Shown: positions 1 through 13,400 of the stretch, one piece after another
Layout of the letters: each line of letters opens with the position of its first letter
Numbering within the stretch: the stretch's first letter is position 1
Source of the DNA: Manihot esculenta
Lineage: Eukaryota; Streptophyta; Magnoliopsida; Malpighiales; Euphorbiaceae
Assembly: GCF_001659605.2 (NCBI RefSeq)
Contig: NC_035168.2
Coordinates: forward strand, 9,418,058-9,482,057
Length of the DNA: 64,000 bases
Direction of reading: 5' to 3'
Position numbers and translations under genes: made by a program
Notes under the pieces: model-generated
Database searches by the model: none
Seen by the model: the letters and a program-made list of their open reading frames with translations, nothing else
Told to the model about the DNA's origin: nothing

Positions 1-2009
1 CCCCTCTGTGAGATCTCAACAATGCCTCAATGGGCAAATACAACATGTGTTGAGTTGGTTTACATAAACATCATAAAAGATCTAGGATCATGCATTAAAA
101 GGGATACATAACACATAGGGTCAAGCACAATCTCTAATCCTCAATATCATTACATTACATAACTATTCGTAACTTTACAATTTCATCATATCCACATTCT
201 ATCTATTACTTATAAACGATTTCAATACTCTTGCGGACCTCCTGGTCTACCCTGCACCTGCATACCTGGGGTTAAGGGGAAAGGGGTGAGCTACAAGAGC
301 CCAGTGAGCAGAATAATAGAGCATTTAAAACACATGCTATCATGAAATGCATCACATCACAACTAATCATATCAAGGATGAACTTGTCACCATTTAGCCC
401 TCTACATAATCCAATCATGCCAGGGGCGTAGTGCAGGCCACACCTGGTCTTTCTCTTATACATAACATAACATACATAATCCATGGTGCTGGGGGCGTAG
501 TGCAGGCCACGTCCGGTCTTTCTCTTACATAGTGCCAGGGGCGTAGTGCAGGCCACACTTGGACTTCCATATCATATCATCATGTCATAACATATGAGGG
601 CTAATGGATCATTCAACATTCATCCACATCAACAACATATTATGCAATGCAACATATTCGTGATCTCTAATACAAACAACCTAAAATATCACATGGCATC
701 TGTGATGCATGAACATGCTCAAAACTGGTTTATTTACTTGAAACATAAAGAGTTATTCTACTCACCTCTAGCTAGCTCTGACACTGACTGAAGCAGCTGA
801 CTCACTGCTGAGGTCCTCGGTTCCTCGGGTCCGAACCTACACAGGTGGACTCAAATGAGGGACCAAACAACTAGAACATAACTCTAAAAACATTCCCCAA
901 AAACCCTCTAAAACACCTTAAAACAATCATGCAAAACATGCAAAGGAAGGGTGAACAGGGCAGGTTCGGCGGCACCTTCGGCGGCCGAAAGTCCCTCCAG
1001 AGCCGAAACCCAGGCAGGTTCGGCGGCACCTTCGGCGGCCGAAAGTCCCAGACAGAGACGAAAGTCTCTTTTCGGGGGCAACTTCGGCAGCCGAAAGGCC
1101 TGCCTCCCAGGCAGGTTCGGCTGCCGAACCTGATTTCTGCCAAAGGGCAGAAACTTGGTTCCCTTTGCACAAAAACCTCTCCTTCTCATTCCAACATGCA
1201 TATAACTCATTCAAATCATGCAAATAAACATACATTGGCTCCTAGGGGCTTCAAACTATCTTAAACCCCAACTACAACACACAACAACAACACATTGCTC
1301 AAAATCACAACATAAGCTCATAAACCTAACCATAAGCTAAACATACATTCTACCTCATAGATCTTACATAAAACTTACTTAAAACATGCAATGAGCTTAA
1401 GATCGGCTCTTACCTCTTGAAGATCGAGAGAGAGACGACCTAAACTCGGAGATGGGAGAGATTTGAGTTCTTGAACCTCAAAGCTCCAAAACTTGCTTAA
1501 AACTTGAAAATCTTCAAAACAAGATGAAAACTTGTGAAAATCGTGAAAGATTTGAAGGAAGAAATCAAAGATTGGTGAGGGACGGCGGAAAGCTCACCTT
1601 GGCCGACAATGGGGAGAAAACTCGCCCATTTTCGGCTGAGGGACCCTTTTATAGTGGCTGGCCAGGCCACGTTCGGGGGCCGAACATGCCTCCGCATGCA
1701 TGCCATGTTCGGCGGCCGAACTTGAGGTTCGGCGGCCGAACCTGGACTTCCCTCACTTATGCTTTCGGGGGCCTAAAAGCGCTCCCGAAGGCATGCATGT
1801 TCGGCGGCCGAACTTGAGGTTTGGCGGCCGAACCTGAGTTTTCCTCCAAGGTTGTTTTCATGCAAAAACTCATTTCCTTCTTACTTAAAACCATGAAATA
1901 CATTAAAACATTTTATGAAAACATGTTTCTACCCTACTAGAGGCTTCCGACATCCGAGATTCCACCGGACGGTAGGAATTCCGATACCGGAGTCTAGCCG
2001 GGTATTACA
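1..2009 (-). repeat. 3' LTR of element 1 (partial, cut by window edge)
   Basis: It matches 7577-9549 base by base with scattered substitutions. Its inner edge is the minus-strand TGTAATACCC directly after the polypurine tract. It holds a TATA box (minus strand, 1653-1647), two clusters of the TTCGGCGGCCGAA motif (about 964-1125 and 1670-1830) and three copies of a roughly 45-65-bp repeat around the GTGCAGGCCAC motif (about 420-565). The first motif cluster has an extra copy of about 60 bp compared with the 5' LTR. Confidence 0.93.
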
Positions 2010-2022
2010 TTCTCCCCCCTTA
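2010..2022 (-). promoter_or_regulatory. Polypurine tract of element 1
   Basis: The minus strand reads TAAGGGGGGAGAA immediately before the 3' LTR. This is the expected plus-strand DNA priming site of an LTR retrotransposon. Confidence 0.9.
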
Positions 2023-2117
2023 AGAACATTCGTCCCCGAATATTCCTCAACTAGCACATAGCATGGCATACAACATATTATACACATAAAACACATGAAA
2101 CATATAAGAAACTAACC

Positions 2118-5100
2118 TTAGAAAAGATAAGGGTATTGCTGGAGCATGGACTCCCGTGTCTCCCAAGTGCATTCTTCCAAATTGTGGTGGTTCCACAGGA
2201 CTTTCACCATCGGGATTTCCTTGTTTCTTAGCTTTCTGATCTGGGTGTCTATGATCCGTACTGGCTGTTCAACATAGGTGAGATCCTCTTGGATCTCCAC
2301 ATCAGGCTCATTAAGAACCTTGCTCGGATCTGACACAAAGTTCCTCAACATTGAAACATGGAAAACTGGATGGATTCTTTCCATTTAAGCAGGTAAATCC
2401 AGCTTGTACGACACATTCCCAATCTTTTGCAAGACTTCAAAGGGTCCGATGTATCGTGGAGCTAGTTTACCTTTCTTTCCGAACCGAACCACTCCTTTCA
2501 TTGGAGACACCTTGAGCAATACCAGATCCCCCTCCTGAAACTCTACCTGTCTTTTGCGGATGTCTGCATAACTCTTCTGTCTGCTTGCAGCAGTCTTGAT
2601 TGTTTCTCTGATTATGGGTACTATCCTGCTGGTAATCTCTACTAGCTCAGGCCCTGCCAAGGCCTTTTCTCCAACTTCTTCCCAGCAAACAGGTGATCTG
2701 CACTTCCTTCCATATAAAGCTTCATATGGAGCCATCCCGATGCTAGCATGATGGCTGTTATTGTAGGCAAACTCCACCAAGGGTAGATGCTGCCTCCAAG
2801 AACCGCCAAAGTCCAGCACACACATTCTAAGCATATCCTCTATGGTCTGGATGGTCCTTTCTGATTGTCCGTCCGTCTGTGGATGGAAAGCAGTGCTAAA
2901 GTCCAACCTGGTACCCATGGCATTCTGCAGACTCCGCCAAAATCTGGAGGTGAACTGGGGCCCTCTATCCGACACTATTGAAACAGGAACCCCATGCAGC
3001 CTGACGATCTCATCAACATATACCTGCGCCAACTTGTCTACAGAATAGCCACTCCTGACAGGGATGAAGTGAGCAGATTTGGTGAGTCTGTCCACAATCA
3101 CCCATATGGAGTCCAATCTGTTGGACGTCGCCGGTAACCCCACTACGAAGTCCATAGCTATATTCTTCCATTTCCACTCTGGAATAGGTAGCGGGTTAAG
3201 CATTCCAGCCGGCTTCTGATGTTCCAGCTTCACCCTCTGACACACTTCGTAGGCTGACACAAACTGTGCCACTTCTTTCTTCATCGCTGGCCACCAATAA
3301 ACTTTCTTCAAATCTTGATACATCTTGGTGGCTCCGGGGTGAACGCTGTATTTTGCATTACGAGCCTCTCTCATAATGTCTCCTTTTAGCCCTATGTCAT
3401 CTGGTACACACAATCGACTCCCATAGCGGAGGATCCCCTTATTGTTGAATCTGAACTCATTATCTTTGCCTGACTGAACAGTCCTAGCAATCTTCACTAA
3501 CTCTGGGTCCTCATGCTGTTTCTGAGCCACCTGCTCCAGAAACACGGGTGCCACTCTCATCTGGGCCACTAAAGCACCTGTACCAGACAACTCCAACTGT
3601 AGACCTTCATCAATGAGCTTGTAAAACTCCTTCACCACTGGTCTCCTCTCTGCCGTGATGTGGGATAGACTGCCTAGTGACTTCCGGCTTAGGGCGTCTG
3701 CCACAACATTCGCCTTACCCGGATGATACTGAATCTTGCAATCATAGTCACTCAGCAGCTCTACCCATCTCCTCTGTCTCAAGTTCAAATCTCTTTGACT
3801 CAGGATGTACTGCAGGCTTTTATGATCTGTAAAGATCTCACATTTTACCCCATAGAGGTAGTGCCCCACATTTTGAGCGCAAAGATTACTGCTGCCATCT
3901 CTAGGTCATGTGTGGGGTAATTCAACTCATGCTTCTTCAGCCGCCTAGAAGCATAAGCAATCACCCTCTCATTCTGCATTAGTACACAACCCAGTCCCAC
4001 ACGGGACGCATCACAAAAGACTGTAAAGTCCTCATCACTAGATGGCAGAGCTAACACTGGTGCTGAAGTCAACCTCTTCTTAAGCTCTTCAAAACTGTCT
4101 TCGCACTGGTCGGTCCACACAAACTTTTGATTTTTCCTGGTTAACCTGGTCAGAGGAGCTGCAATCTTTGAGAAGTCCTGAACAAACCTCCTGTAGTAAC
4201 CTGCCAAACGCAAGAAACTTCTAATCTCTGGCACTGAAGTGGGTCTAGGCCAGTTAGCCACAGTTTCTGTCTTCTTGGGGTCCACCTCTATTCCATTTTC
4301 TAACACTACTTGCCCCAAGAATGAAATGCTCCTCAGCCAGAACTCACACTTAGAGAACTTGGCATACAAGCCATGTTCCCTCAAGGTCTGCAAAACCAAC
4401 CGCAGATGATGGGCATGCTCCTCTGCATTCCTGGAATACACTAAGATATCATCTATGAAGACAATAACGAAGTGATCCAGGTACTGGCTAAACACTCTGT
4501 TCATGAGATCCATGAATGCTGCAGGGGCATTGGTTAACCCGAACGGCATTACAAGGAACTCAAAATGCCCATATCTGGTCCTGAAAGCTGTCTTTGGCAC
4601 ATCCTCCTCCCTTATCCTTAGCTGATGGTACCCCGATCTCAGATCTATTTTGGAGAAACAATCTGCTCCGGCTAGCTGGTCAAATAGATCGTCGATCCTA
4701 GGCAACGGGTACTTATTCTTGGTAGTGACTTTGTTCAACTGCCTGTAGTCGATACAAAGCCTAAGGGATCCATCCTTCTTTCTCACAAACAAAACTGGTG
4801 CGCCCCAAGGTGAGGTGCTCGGTCGGATGAAACCCTTTTCTACCAACTCTTGCAACTGTTCTTTCAATTCCTTCAACTCAGCTGGAGCCATCCTGTAGGG
4901 AGGGATAGAGATCGGTCGGGTTCCAGGCATCAATTCTATCTCGAACTCTATCTCCCTAGCAAGCGGTAAACCTGGTAGCTCGTCTGGGAAGACGTCTAGA
5001 AACTCTCTAACCACTGGCACCGAGGCGGGTTCTCTAACCTGACTGCTAAGCTCTCTCACATGAGCCAAATACCCCTGACATCCCTTCCTAAGCAACCTAC

Positions 5101-7101
5101 GAGCCTGAAGAGCTGATATCAGACCTCTAGGTGTACCCCTCCTGTCTCCCCTGAAGACAACCTTTGACCCATCCTGACCTCTGAACCTGACTACCTTGTC
5201 CCTGCAGTCCAAGGTAGCACCATGGGTAGATAACCAGTCCATCCCTAGAATGACGTCAAAATCTGTTAAGTCTAGAACCACAAGGTCGGCGGACAAGCAT
5301 CTTCCCTCAACAAACACAGGACTACACTGGCAGACTGACTCTGCCACTGATGGATCACACTTGGGTCCACTAACCCAGAGAGGACACTCTAACCCAGAGA
5401 TCATCAACCCCAACCTCTGAACGGCTCTCGGAGCAATAAAAGAATGAGATGCACCAGGGTCCATCAAGGCATACACATCTGAACAACCAATGACTAAGTT
5501 ACCTGCCACCACGGTGTTAGATGCGTCTGCCTCCTGCTGAGTCATCGTGAAGATCCGTGCTGGAGCTGATGGACCTTCACCTCTGAAACCCGCTGAAGAA
5601 GAGGCTGCCCCTCTCCCTCTACCTCTGCCACTGGCCTGAGTCGCGGCTGGAGCTGCTGGCTGAGCCACATTGCCAGAAGCTGTCTGCTGATACTGTGCTC
5701 CAAAAGCTGCCCTAGGACACTCCCGAGCTATGTGTCCCTCTTGCCCGCATCTGAAGCAGGCTGTTGTCCCAGCCCGGCAAACTCCCCTGTGTGGTCTACT
5801 ACACTTTGCACAAACTGCATTATCTGCACCAGAGCTCGAGCCACTCCCTAGTCCCAGACTGGACTTGACCTTGTTCCAGAACTTGTTCTTCTTAGACTTA
5901 CTGGGACCTCTGTCCCACTTCTTGCTACCTGAAGCTGCTGCACTCATTGAAGAAGAGCCTGGGGTCTTAGAACCAGAAGGCTGTGCCACTGACTGTTTAA
6001 CTGTCCCCTGAATGATGGCACTGGCCTCCATTTTCTGGGCCATATCCACTATGGCATGGAAGCTCTCCCTATCTGCTGATTGGATCAAGGAGGAATATCT
6101 GGAGTGGAGTTCATGATATACCTCCTTGACCTTTTCTGGTCTGAGTCAAGGTTTTGCCCTGCAAATGGCAACAGCTCCAAAAATCTGTCTGTGAACTCCT
6201 CTACACCCATCTCATCAGTCTGCCTCAACTGCTCAAACTCTATCATCTTCAGCTCCCTTAAACTATCTGGGAAAGCCCATCCTGCAAACTCGTTTGCAAA
6301 CTCCTCCCAAGACATGTTGTCCACTTTCGGGTTCACATAATTCTTGAACCACTCTCGTGCCTTCTTGCACTTAAGTGTGAACCCGGCCATCTGAATGGCT
6401 CTACTATCATCAGCCCCAATCTCATCTGTGATCACCTTGACCCTCTCAAGATACACAAACGGGTCATCCCCTTTTTCATATTGAGGAGCACCCAACTTCA
6501 TGTAGTCGGTCATCTTGACCTTGCTCCCACTGGCTGAGTTAGGTCTAGAAGGTTGAGCAACTGGGGCTGCTGGTTCTGTAGGTGGTGGAGGTGGTGCAAC
6601 ATTTTCTGAGGTAGGGTTTGCTGGATTTGGATAGTAAGGTGGGGGTGGATACATTGGATATTGTGAATATGGTGGGTAGTAGGGTGGGTATGGCATCTGT
6701 GTGGGATAAGGGGTGAAGCTAGGGTAATCCGATGTACCTCCCATCGAATACCCGGGATTTTGTGAGAAGTGTGGGTAGTAAGGTGGCTGAACAAATCCCG
6801 AGGCTTGGGTGCCTCCTTGGGATTCTCCCATTCCTTCTTCCGACATGCTAACTCCCAGACTGCCATCCCTCCTCTGCTCTACATCCATATCATCCCCCAA
6901 GTCTTCTGACATTCCTCCCTGAACTGTTCCCCTCATTGATCTGCTCCTACCCAGATCCAGAGACCTTCTAGGGTCTCTTACTGCTCTTTTCCTACTAGAC
7001 CTGCTTGACATTGCCCTAGGCAATGCTGGAGGACGGGCGCTCGTGCCCTCATCCTCAGGTGGTACTCCAGTCAATCTTGCTAATCGACGAGTTCCTCTCA
7101 T
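2118..7101 (-). pseudogene. gag-pol polyprotein of element 1, broken
   Basis: This is a gag-protease-RT-RNase H-integrase-chromodomain frame, colinear with the intact copy in element 3. The start is the ATG of MRGTRR at 7101. It is broken by a one-base deletion near 6109 (end of the gag capsid), another near 3863 (inside RNase H), and an in-frame TAA at 2387-2385 just before the chromodomain. Visible motifs are the zinc knuckle [15 protein letters not shown], protease [17 protein letters not shown], RNase H FCDAS and integrase SDRGPQF...SER. The integrase zinc-finger has two changed ligands: the first His is Arg (MREARN) and the first Cys is Tyr (SAYEVC, codon 3251-3249). By reading, its coding sequence looks closer to element 3 than to element 2. 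It cannot make a full polyprotein. Confidence 0.93.
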
Positions 7102-7348
7102 CCTGTTTTCTGGAAAACATTACACATCACATAAACATTAGCATCATATGGTTCATGTGGGCACACATGAACCCGCATCACACATCATAGCATATCATTA
7201 ATGCACATGCATATAATCATGGCATTTCACATCATCATGCAAGACAGGACTCCACATCCTATCCTAGTGGACATGATCTTCCTATTGTGCTTGACCTTCT
7301 AACACAACTATGAGCCCGACACTCTAGGTCCGACCATATGAACCTAGG

Positions 7349-7360
7349 GCTCTGATACCA
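7349..7360 (-). promoter_or_regulatory. Primer-binding site of element 1 (tRNA-iMet)
   Basis: The minus strand reads TGGTATCAGAGC three bases after the 5' LTR. This is complementary to the 3' end of plant initiator methionine tRNA and is the usual primer site of Tekay/Del-type elements. Confidence 0.92.
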
Positions 7361-7363
7361 TTC

Positions 7364-9549
7364 TGTAACGACCCGAAAATCGGACCGCTATCGGCGCTAG
7401 GATCCAGGTCGGCTTAAGGCCGCCGGGACCCATAGCAAGCCTGACATGTAACCTGTAAACCTTTTTAATCCCATACATGATCAACAACATATATAAAAAT
7501 TTAAAACTTTTCTTTCATTCAAACACCAAACTCAACCTGTGCATGCACTGAACATAGATATAATCATAAACATCGACCCCTCTGTGGGATCTCAACAATG
7601 CCTCAATGGGCAAAGACAACATGTGTTGAGTTGGTTTACATAAACATCATAAAAGATCTAGGATCATGCATTAAAAGGGATACATAACACATAGGGTCAA
7701 GCACAATCTCTAATCCTCAATATCATTACATTACATAACTATTCGTAACTTTACAATTTCATCATGTCCACATTCTATCTATTACTTATAAACGATTTCA
7801 ATACTCTTGCGGACCTCCTGGTCTACCCTGCACCTGCATACCTGGGGTTAAGGGGAAAGGGGTGAGCTACAAGAGCCCAGTGAGCAGAATAATAGAGCAT
7901 TTAAAACACATGCTATCATGAAATGCATCACATCACAACTAATCATATCAAGGATGAACTTGTCACCATTTAGCCCTCTACATAATCCAATCATGCCAAG
8001 GGCGTAGTGCAGGCCACACCTGGTCTTTCTCTTATACATAACATAACATACATAATCCATGGTGCCGGGGGCGTAGTGCAGGCCACGTCCTGTCTTTCTC
8101 TTACATAGTTCCAGGGGCGTAGTGCAAGCCACACCTGGACTTCCATATCATATCATCATGTCATAACATATGAGGGCTAATGGATCATTCAACATTCATC
8201 CACATCAACAACATATTATGCAATGCAACATATTCGTGATCTCTAATACAAACAACCTAAAATATCACATGGCATCCGTGATGCATGAACATGCTCAAAA
8301 CTGGTTTATTTACTTGAAACATAAAGAGTTATTCTACTCACCTCTGGCTAGCTCTGACACTGACTGAAGCAGCTGACTCACTGCTGAGGTCCTCAGTTCC
8401 TCGAGTCCGAACCTACACAGGTGGACTCAAATGAGGGACCAAACAACTAGAACATAACTCTAAAAACATCCCCCAAAAACCCTCTAAAACACCTTAAAAC
8501 AATCATGCAAAACATGCAAAGGAAGGCTGAACAGGGCAGGTTCGACGGCACCTTCGGCGGCCGAAAGTCCCAGACAGAGACGAAAGTCTCTTTTTGGGGG
8601 CAACTTCGGCAGCCGAAAGGCCTGCCTCCCAGGCAGGTTCGGCGGCCGAAAGTCCTTCGGCTGCCGAACCTGGTTTCTGCCAAAGGGCAGAAACTTGGTT
8701 CCCTTTGCACAAAAACCTCTCCTTCTCATTCCAACATGCATATAACTCATTCAAATCATGCAAATAAACATACATTGGCTCCTAGGGGCTTCAAACTATC
8801 TTAAACCCCAACTACAACACACAACAACAACACATTGCTCAAAATCACAACATAAGCTCATAAACCTAACCATAAGCTAAACATGCATTCTACCTCATAG
8901 ATCTTACATAAAACTTACTTAAAACATGCAATGAGCTTAAGATCGGCTCTTACCTCTTGAAGATCGAAAGAGAGACGACCTAAACTCGGAGATGGGAGAG
9001 ATTTGAGTTCTTGAACCTCAAAGCTCCAAAACTTGCTTAAAACTTGAAAATCTTCAAAACAAGATGAAAACTTGTGAAAATCGTGAAAGATTTGAAGGAA
9101 AAACTCAAAGATTGGTGAGGGACGGCAGAGAGCTCACCTTGGCCGACAATGGGGAGAAAACTCGCCCGTTTTCTGCTAAGGGACCCTTTTATAGTGGCTG
9201 GCCAGGCCACGTTCGGGGGCCGAACGTGCCTCCGCATGCATGCCATGTTCGGCGGCCGAACTTGAGGTTCGGCGGCTGAACCTGGACTTCCCTCACTTAT
9301 GCTTTCGGGGGCCTAAAAGCGCTCCCGAATGCATGCATGTTCGGCGGCCGAACTTGAGGTTCGGTGGCCGAACCTGAGTTTTCCTCCAAGGTTGTTTTCA
9401 TGCAAAAACTCATTTCCTTCTTACTTAAAACTATGAAATACATTAAAACATTTTATGAAAACATGTTTCTACCCTACTAGAGGCTTCCGACATCCGAGAT
9501 TCCACCGGACGGTAGGAATTCCGATACTGGAGTCTAACCGGGTATTACA
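7364..9549 (-). repeat. 5' LTR of element 1 (2186 bp)
   Basis: It is bounded by TGTAAC on the plus strand at 7364 and ATTACA ending at 9549, i.e. TG...CA ends on the minus strand. The TATA box is at 9193-9187 on the minus strand. TTCGGCGGCCGAA-type palindromes occur at about 8540-8670 and 9210-9375. The first cluster has one fewer long repeat than the 3' LTR but an extra short one, so repeat number changed between the two LTRs of one element. Confidence 0.93.
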
Positions 9550-10421
9550 AGCATGTTCATGCATTATAAATGCCATGTTATATATATATAGGTTGTTCGC
9601 ATTAGAATCCACGAATATGTTGCATTGCATATTATGATGTTGATGTGGATGGATGTTGGATGACCCATTAGTCCTCGATATGATAAGATATGATATGATA
9701 TGATGTGGAAGTCCAGGTGTGGCCTGCACTACGCCCCTGGCACAATGTAAGTGGAAGTCCGGGTGTGGCCTGCACTACGCCCCCGGCACGATTGGATATG
9801 TATGATATGTTATGTGTAAGAGAAAGACCAGGTGTGGCCTGCACTACACCCCTGGCATGATTGGATTATGTAGAGGACTATTGGTGACAAGTCCATCCTT
9901 AATGTGATTTGTTTGTGATGTGATGCATTTCATAAAAGCATGAATGTTAAATTTAATGTTTTACTATTCTGCTCACTGGGCTCTAGTAGCTTACCCCATT
10001 CCCTTAATCTCCCAGGTTTGCAGGTACTATGTAATGAATAGTATTGAACAGTCATGTAATGTAATTATGTTTATTGAGGTTTAGAGTTGTGCTTGACCCT
10101 AGCATGTAAAGTAAATCCCTTTTTGCACATGATCTATGAAATTTTTTATTGATGACTTATGTAAACCAAGCTTAATGTATGATGTTACCCATTGGAGTAT
10201 TGGATGAGGGCTCCAATGTGGGGTTTTATGTTTATGAGTTTGTGCATGCACAGGTTAAGCTTGGTAAAGGAAATAGAAAGTTTAAAATTTTATGTAAATG
10301 TTGATCATGTATGGGATTAAACAGGTATACAGGATGTATGTTAGGCTTGCTACGGGTCCCGACGGCCATAAGCCGATCTGTATCCTAGTGCCGGTAGCAG
10401 TCCGATTTCCGGGTCGTTACA
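9550..10421 (+). repeat. 5' LTR remnant of element 2 (3' part only)
   Basis: It matches 26998-27947 of the element 2 3' LTR and ends in GTTACA at 10421 before the primer site. It lacks about 77 bp present in the 3' LTR after the shared CAGGTAC (deletion point near 10027; lost block corresponds to about 27477-27554). It contains three copies of the GTGTGGCCTGCACTAC repeat between about 9710 and 9860. Confidence 0.92.
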
Positions 10422-10424
10422 GAT

Positions 10425-10436
10425 TGGTATCAGAGC
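10425..10436 (+). promoter_or_regulatory. Primer-binding site of element 2 (tRNA-iMet)
   Basis: TGGTATCAGAGC lies three bases after the LTR end and matches the initiator-Met tRNA 3' end. Confidence 0.92.
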
Positions 10437-13400
10437 CCTAGGTTCATATGGTCGGACCTAGATAGTGTGTCGGGCTCATAGATGTTATAGAAGGGCAAGC
10501 ACAATAGGAAAAATCATGTCCACTAGGATAGGATATAGAGTCCTGTCTTGAATAATGATGTGAGATGCCATGATTTTATGCATGCGCATTGATGATATGC
10601 TATGTATGTGATGTATGTGATGCGGGTTCATGTGTTTCCACATGAACCATATGATGCTAATGTTTTATGTGCTGTGCTGTTTTTCAGTAAGCAAGATGAG
10701 AGAAACTCGTCGATCTGCACGATTGACTGGAGTCCCACCAGAAAGTGAGGGCATGGATGCCCGTCCTCCTGCATTGCCAAGGGCAATGTCCTGTAGGTCT
10801 AGCAGGGAGAGAACATCAAGGGACCCTAGAAGGTCTTTTGTTGTGAGTAGAAGGGGAACAGTTCAAGGTGGAATTTCAGAAGATGTGGGGGATGATATGG
10901 ATGTAGATCAGAGGAGGGATGGCAGTCTTGGTGTGAGCATGTCTGAAGAGGACATGGGAGAGTCTCAAGGAGGCACTCAGGCCTCGGGGTTCGTTCAGCC
11001 ACCCCAGTACCCACCCTTTTCGCAGAACCCCGGGTATTCGATGGGAGGTACATCGGATTACCCCAGTTTTAGCCCTTATCCTCCTCACATGCCATACCCA
11101 CCTTTCTGCCCACCATACCCACAGTACCCTATGTACCCACCCCCATCTTTCTATCCAGGTACAGCAAACCCTAACCCAGGGAATGTTGCACCTCCTCCAC
11201 CACCAGCAGAACCTATGGTCCCAGAAACCCAAATACCTAAACCTAGCTCATCTGGAGGGAGCAAGGTCAAGATGACCGACTACTTGAAGTTGGATGCTCC
11301 TAAGTATGAAACAGGTGATGACCCATTTGAGTACCTCAGGACGGTCAAGATGATTACAGATGAGTTAGAGGCTGATGATAGTAGAGCCATTCAGATGGCT
11401 GGGTTCACACTGAAGTGTAAGAAGGCCCGTGAGTGGTTTAAAAATTATGTGAACCCGAGGGTGGATAGTCTATCATGGGAGGAGTTTGCTAATGAGTTTG
11501 CTGTATGGGCTTTCCCTGATAGTTCAAGGGAGCTGAAGATTATCGAGTTTGAACAGTTGAGGCAGACGGAGGAGATGAGTGTAGATGAGTATACAGATAG
11601 GTTCTTGGAGCTGTTGCCGTTTGCTGGGCAAAATCTTGACACTGATCAGAAGAAGGCTAGGAGGTATATCATGAGGCTTCATTCCAGGTATTCCTCCTTG
11701 ATCCAGTCAGCAGAGAGGGAGAGTTTCCATGCCATAGTGGATATGGCCCAGAGGATGGAGGCTAGTGCAATAATCGAGGGAAAAGTTAAGCAGGCAGTGG
11801 CACAGTCGTAAGGTTAGACTCCTCTTCTCTGAATGCAGCAGCTTCAGGTGAAAAGAAAAAGTGGGGCAGAGGCCTCAGGAAGTCCAAGAAGAACAAGTTC
11901 TGGAACAAGATCAAGTCAGGTCTGGGGTTAGGAAGTGGCTCGAGCTCAGGTGCAGATAATGCAGTATGTATGAAGTGTGGGAAGCTGCACAAGGGAGTAT
12001 GTCGATTTGGGACGACAGCCTGCTTTAGATGTGGGCAGGAGGGACACATGGCATGGGAGTGTCCTAGAGCAGCTTTTATGGCACAGTCCCAGCAGACAGC
12101 TTCTGGTAGTGTGGCTCAGCCAGTAGCTCCAGCCGCGACGCAGGCTAGTGGCAGAGGCAAAGGGAGAGGGGCAGCCTCTTCTTCAGCGGGTTTCAGGGGT
12201 GAAGGTCCATCAGCTCCAGCACGGATCTTCGCTATGACACAGCAAGAGGCAAATGCATCAAACACCGTGGTGTCAGGTAATCTCATCATTGGTTGTTCAG
12301 TTGTTTATGCCTTAATGGACCCTGGTGCATCTCATTCTTTTATTACTTCGAGAGCCGTCGAGAGGTTGGGTTTGATGGTCTCTGGGTTAGAGTGTCCCCT
12401 ATGGGTCAGTGGACCCAAGTGTGACCCGTCAGTGGCAGAGTCAATCTGCCAGTGTAGTCCAGTTTTTGTGGAGGGGAGATGCCTTTCAGCCGACCTTGTG
12501 GTTCTAGATTTGACAGATTTTGACGTCATTCTAGGGATGGATTGGCTATCTACCCGTGGTGCTACCTTGGATTGCAGAGACAAGGTAGTCAGGTTTAGAG
12601 GTCAGGATGGGTTAGAGGTTGTCTTCAGAGGAGACAAGAGGGGTACACCTAGAGGTTTGATATCAGCCCTACAGGCTCGTAGGTTGCTCAGGAGGGGTTA
12701 TCAGGGTTTTCTAGCTCATGTGAGAGAGCTGGATAGTCATGTTAGAGAGCCCGCCTCAGTGCCCGTGGTCAGAGAGTTTTTAGATGTCTTCCCAGACGAG
12801 CTGCCTGGTTTACCACCTACTAGGGAGATAGAGTTTGAAATTGAATTGATGCCTGGAACCAAACCGATCTCTATCCCTCCCTACAGGATGGCACCAGCAG
12901 AGTTGAAGGAGCTTAAGGAGCAGTTGCAAGAGCTGGTAGATAAGGGCTTCATCCGACCGAGTACCTCACCTTGGGGTGCTCCAGTTCTGTTTGTGAAAAA
13001 GAAGGATGGATCCCTTAGACTTTGTATCGACTACAGGCAGTTGAACAAAGTCACTACCAAGAATAAGTACCCGTTGCCTCGGATCGACGATCTATTCGAC
13101 CAGCTAGCAGGAGCAGGTTGTATCTCCAAGATAGATCTGAGATCCGGATACCATCAGCTGAGAATAAGAGAAGAGGATGTGCCGAAGACGGCGTTCAGAA
13201 CCAGATATGGGCACTATGAGTTCCTTGTGATGCCGTTCGGGTTAACCAATGCCCCTGCAGCATTCATGGACCTCATGAACAGGGTTTTCAGTCAGTATCT
13301 GGATCACTTTGTTATTGTCTTCATAGATGATATCTTAGTGTATTCCAGGAATACAGAGGAGCATGCCATCATCTGAGGTTAGTCTTGCAGACCTTGAGGG

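Larger units (their letters stand above)
1..9549 (-). mobile_element. Ty3/gypsy chromovirus (Tekay/Del-like), element 1, degenerate, nested in element 2
   Basis: This minus-strand LTR retrotransposon is cut by the left window edge. Reading down from 9549 it has a 5' LTR (9549-7364), a primer-binding site complementary to initiator-Met tRNA (7360-7349), gag-pol (7101-2118), a polypurine tract (2022-2010) and a partial 3' LTR (2009-1). By alignment with its own 5' LTR about 213 bp of the 3' LTR lie outside the window. The DNA just right of 9549 continues as the interior of a plus-strand LTR, so the element inserted into the 5' LTR of element 2; the five bases there (AGCAT) should be one copy of the target duplication, whose partner is off-window. 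My eye count gives roughly 35-40 substitutions between its LTRs plus repeat-number indels, so it is older than element 3. Confidence 0.93.

Noticed and set aside
929..1264. Open frames in the LTRs rich in FGGTFGGRKS or RPPKVPPNLP, also at 15755-16072 and 23367-23684
   Set aside because: They arise on both strands from the TTCGGCGGCCGAA repeats, overlap each other and are not conserved in one frame between copies. Not genes.
2842..3048. Plus-strand frames inside the minus-strand pol regions (also 17662-17868, 5196-5420, 20017-20268)
   Set aside because: They are antisense shadows that recur because the copies are homologous, not separate genes.
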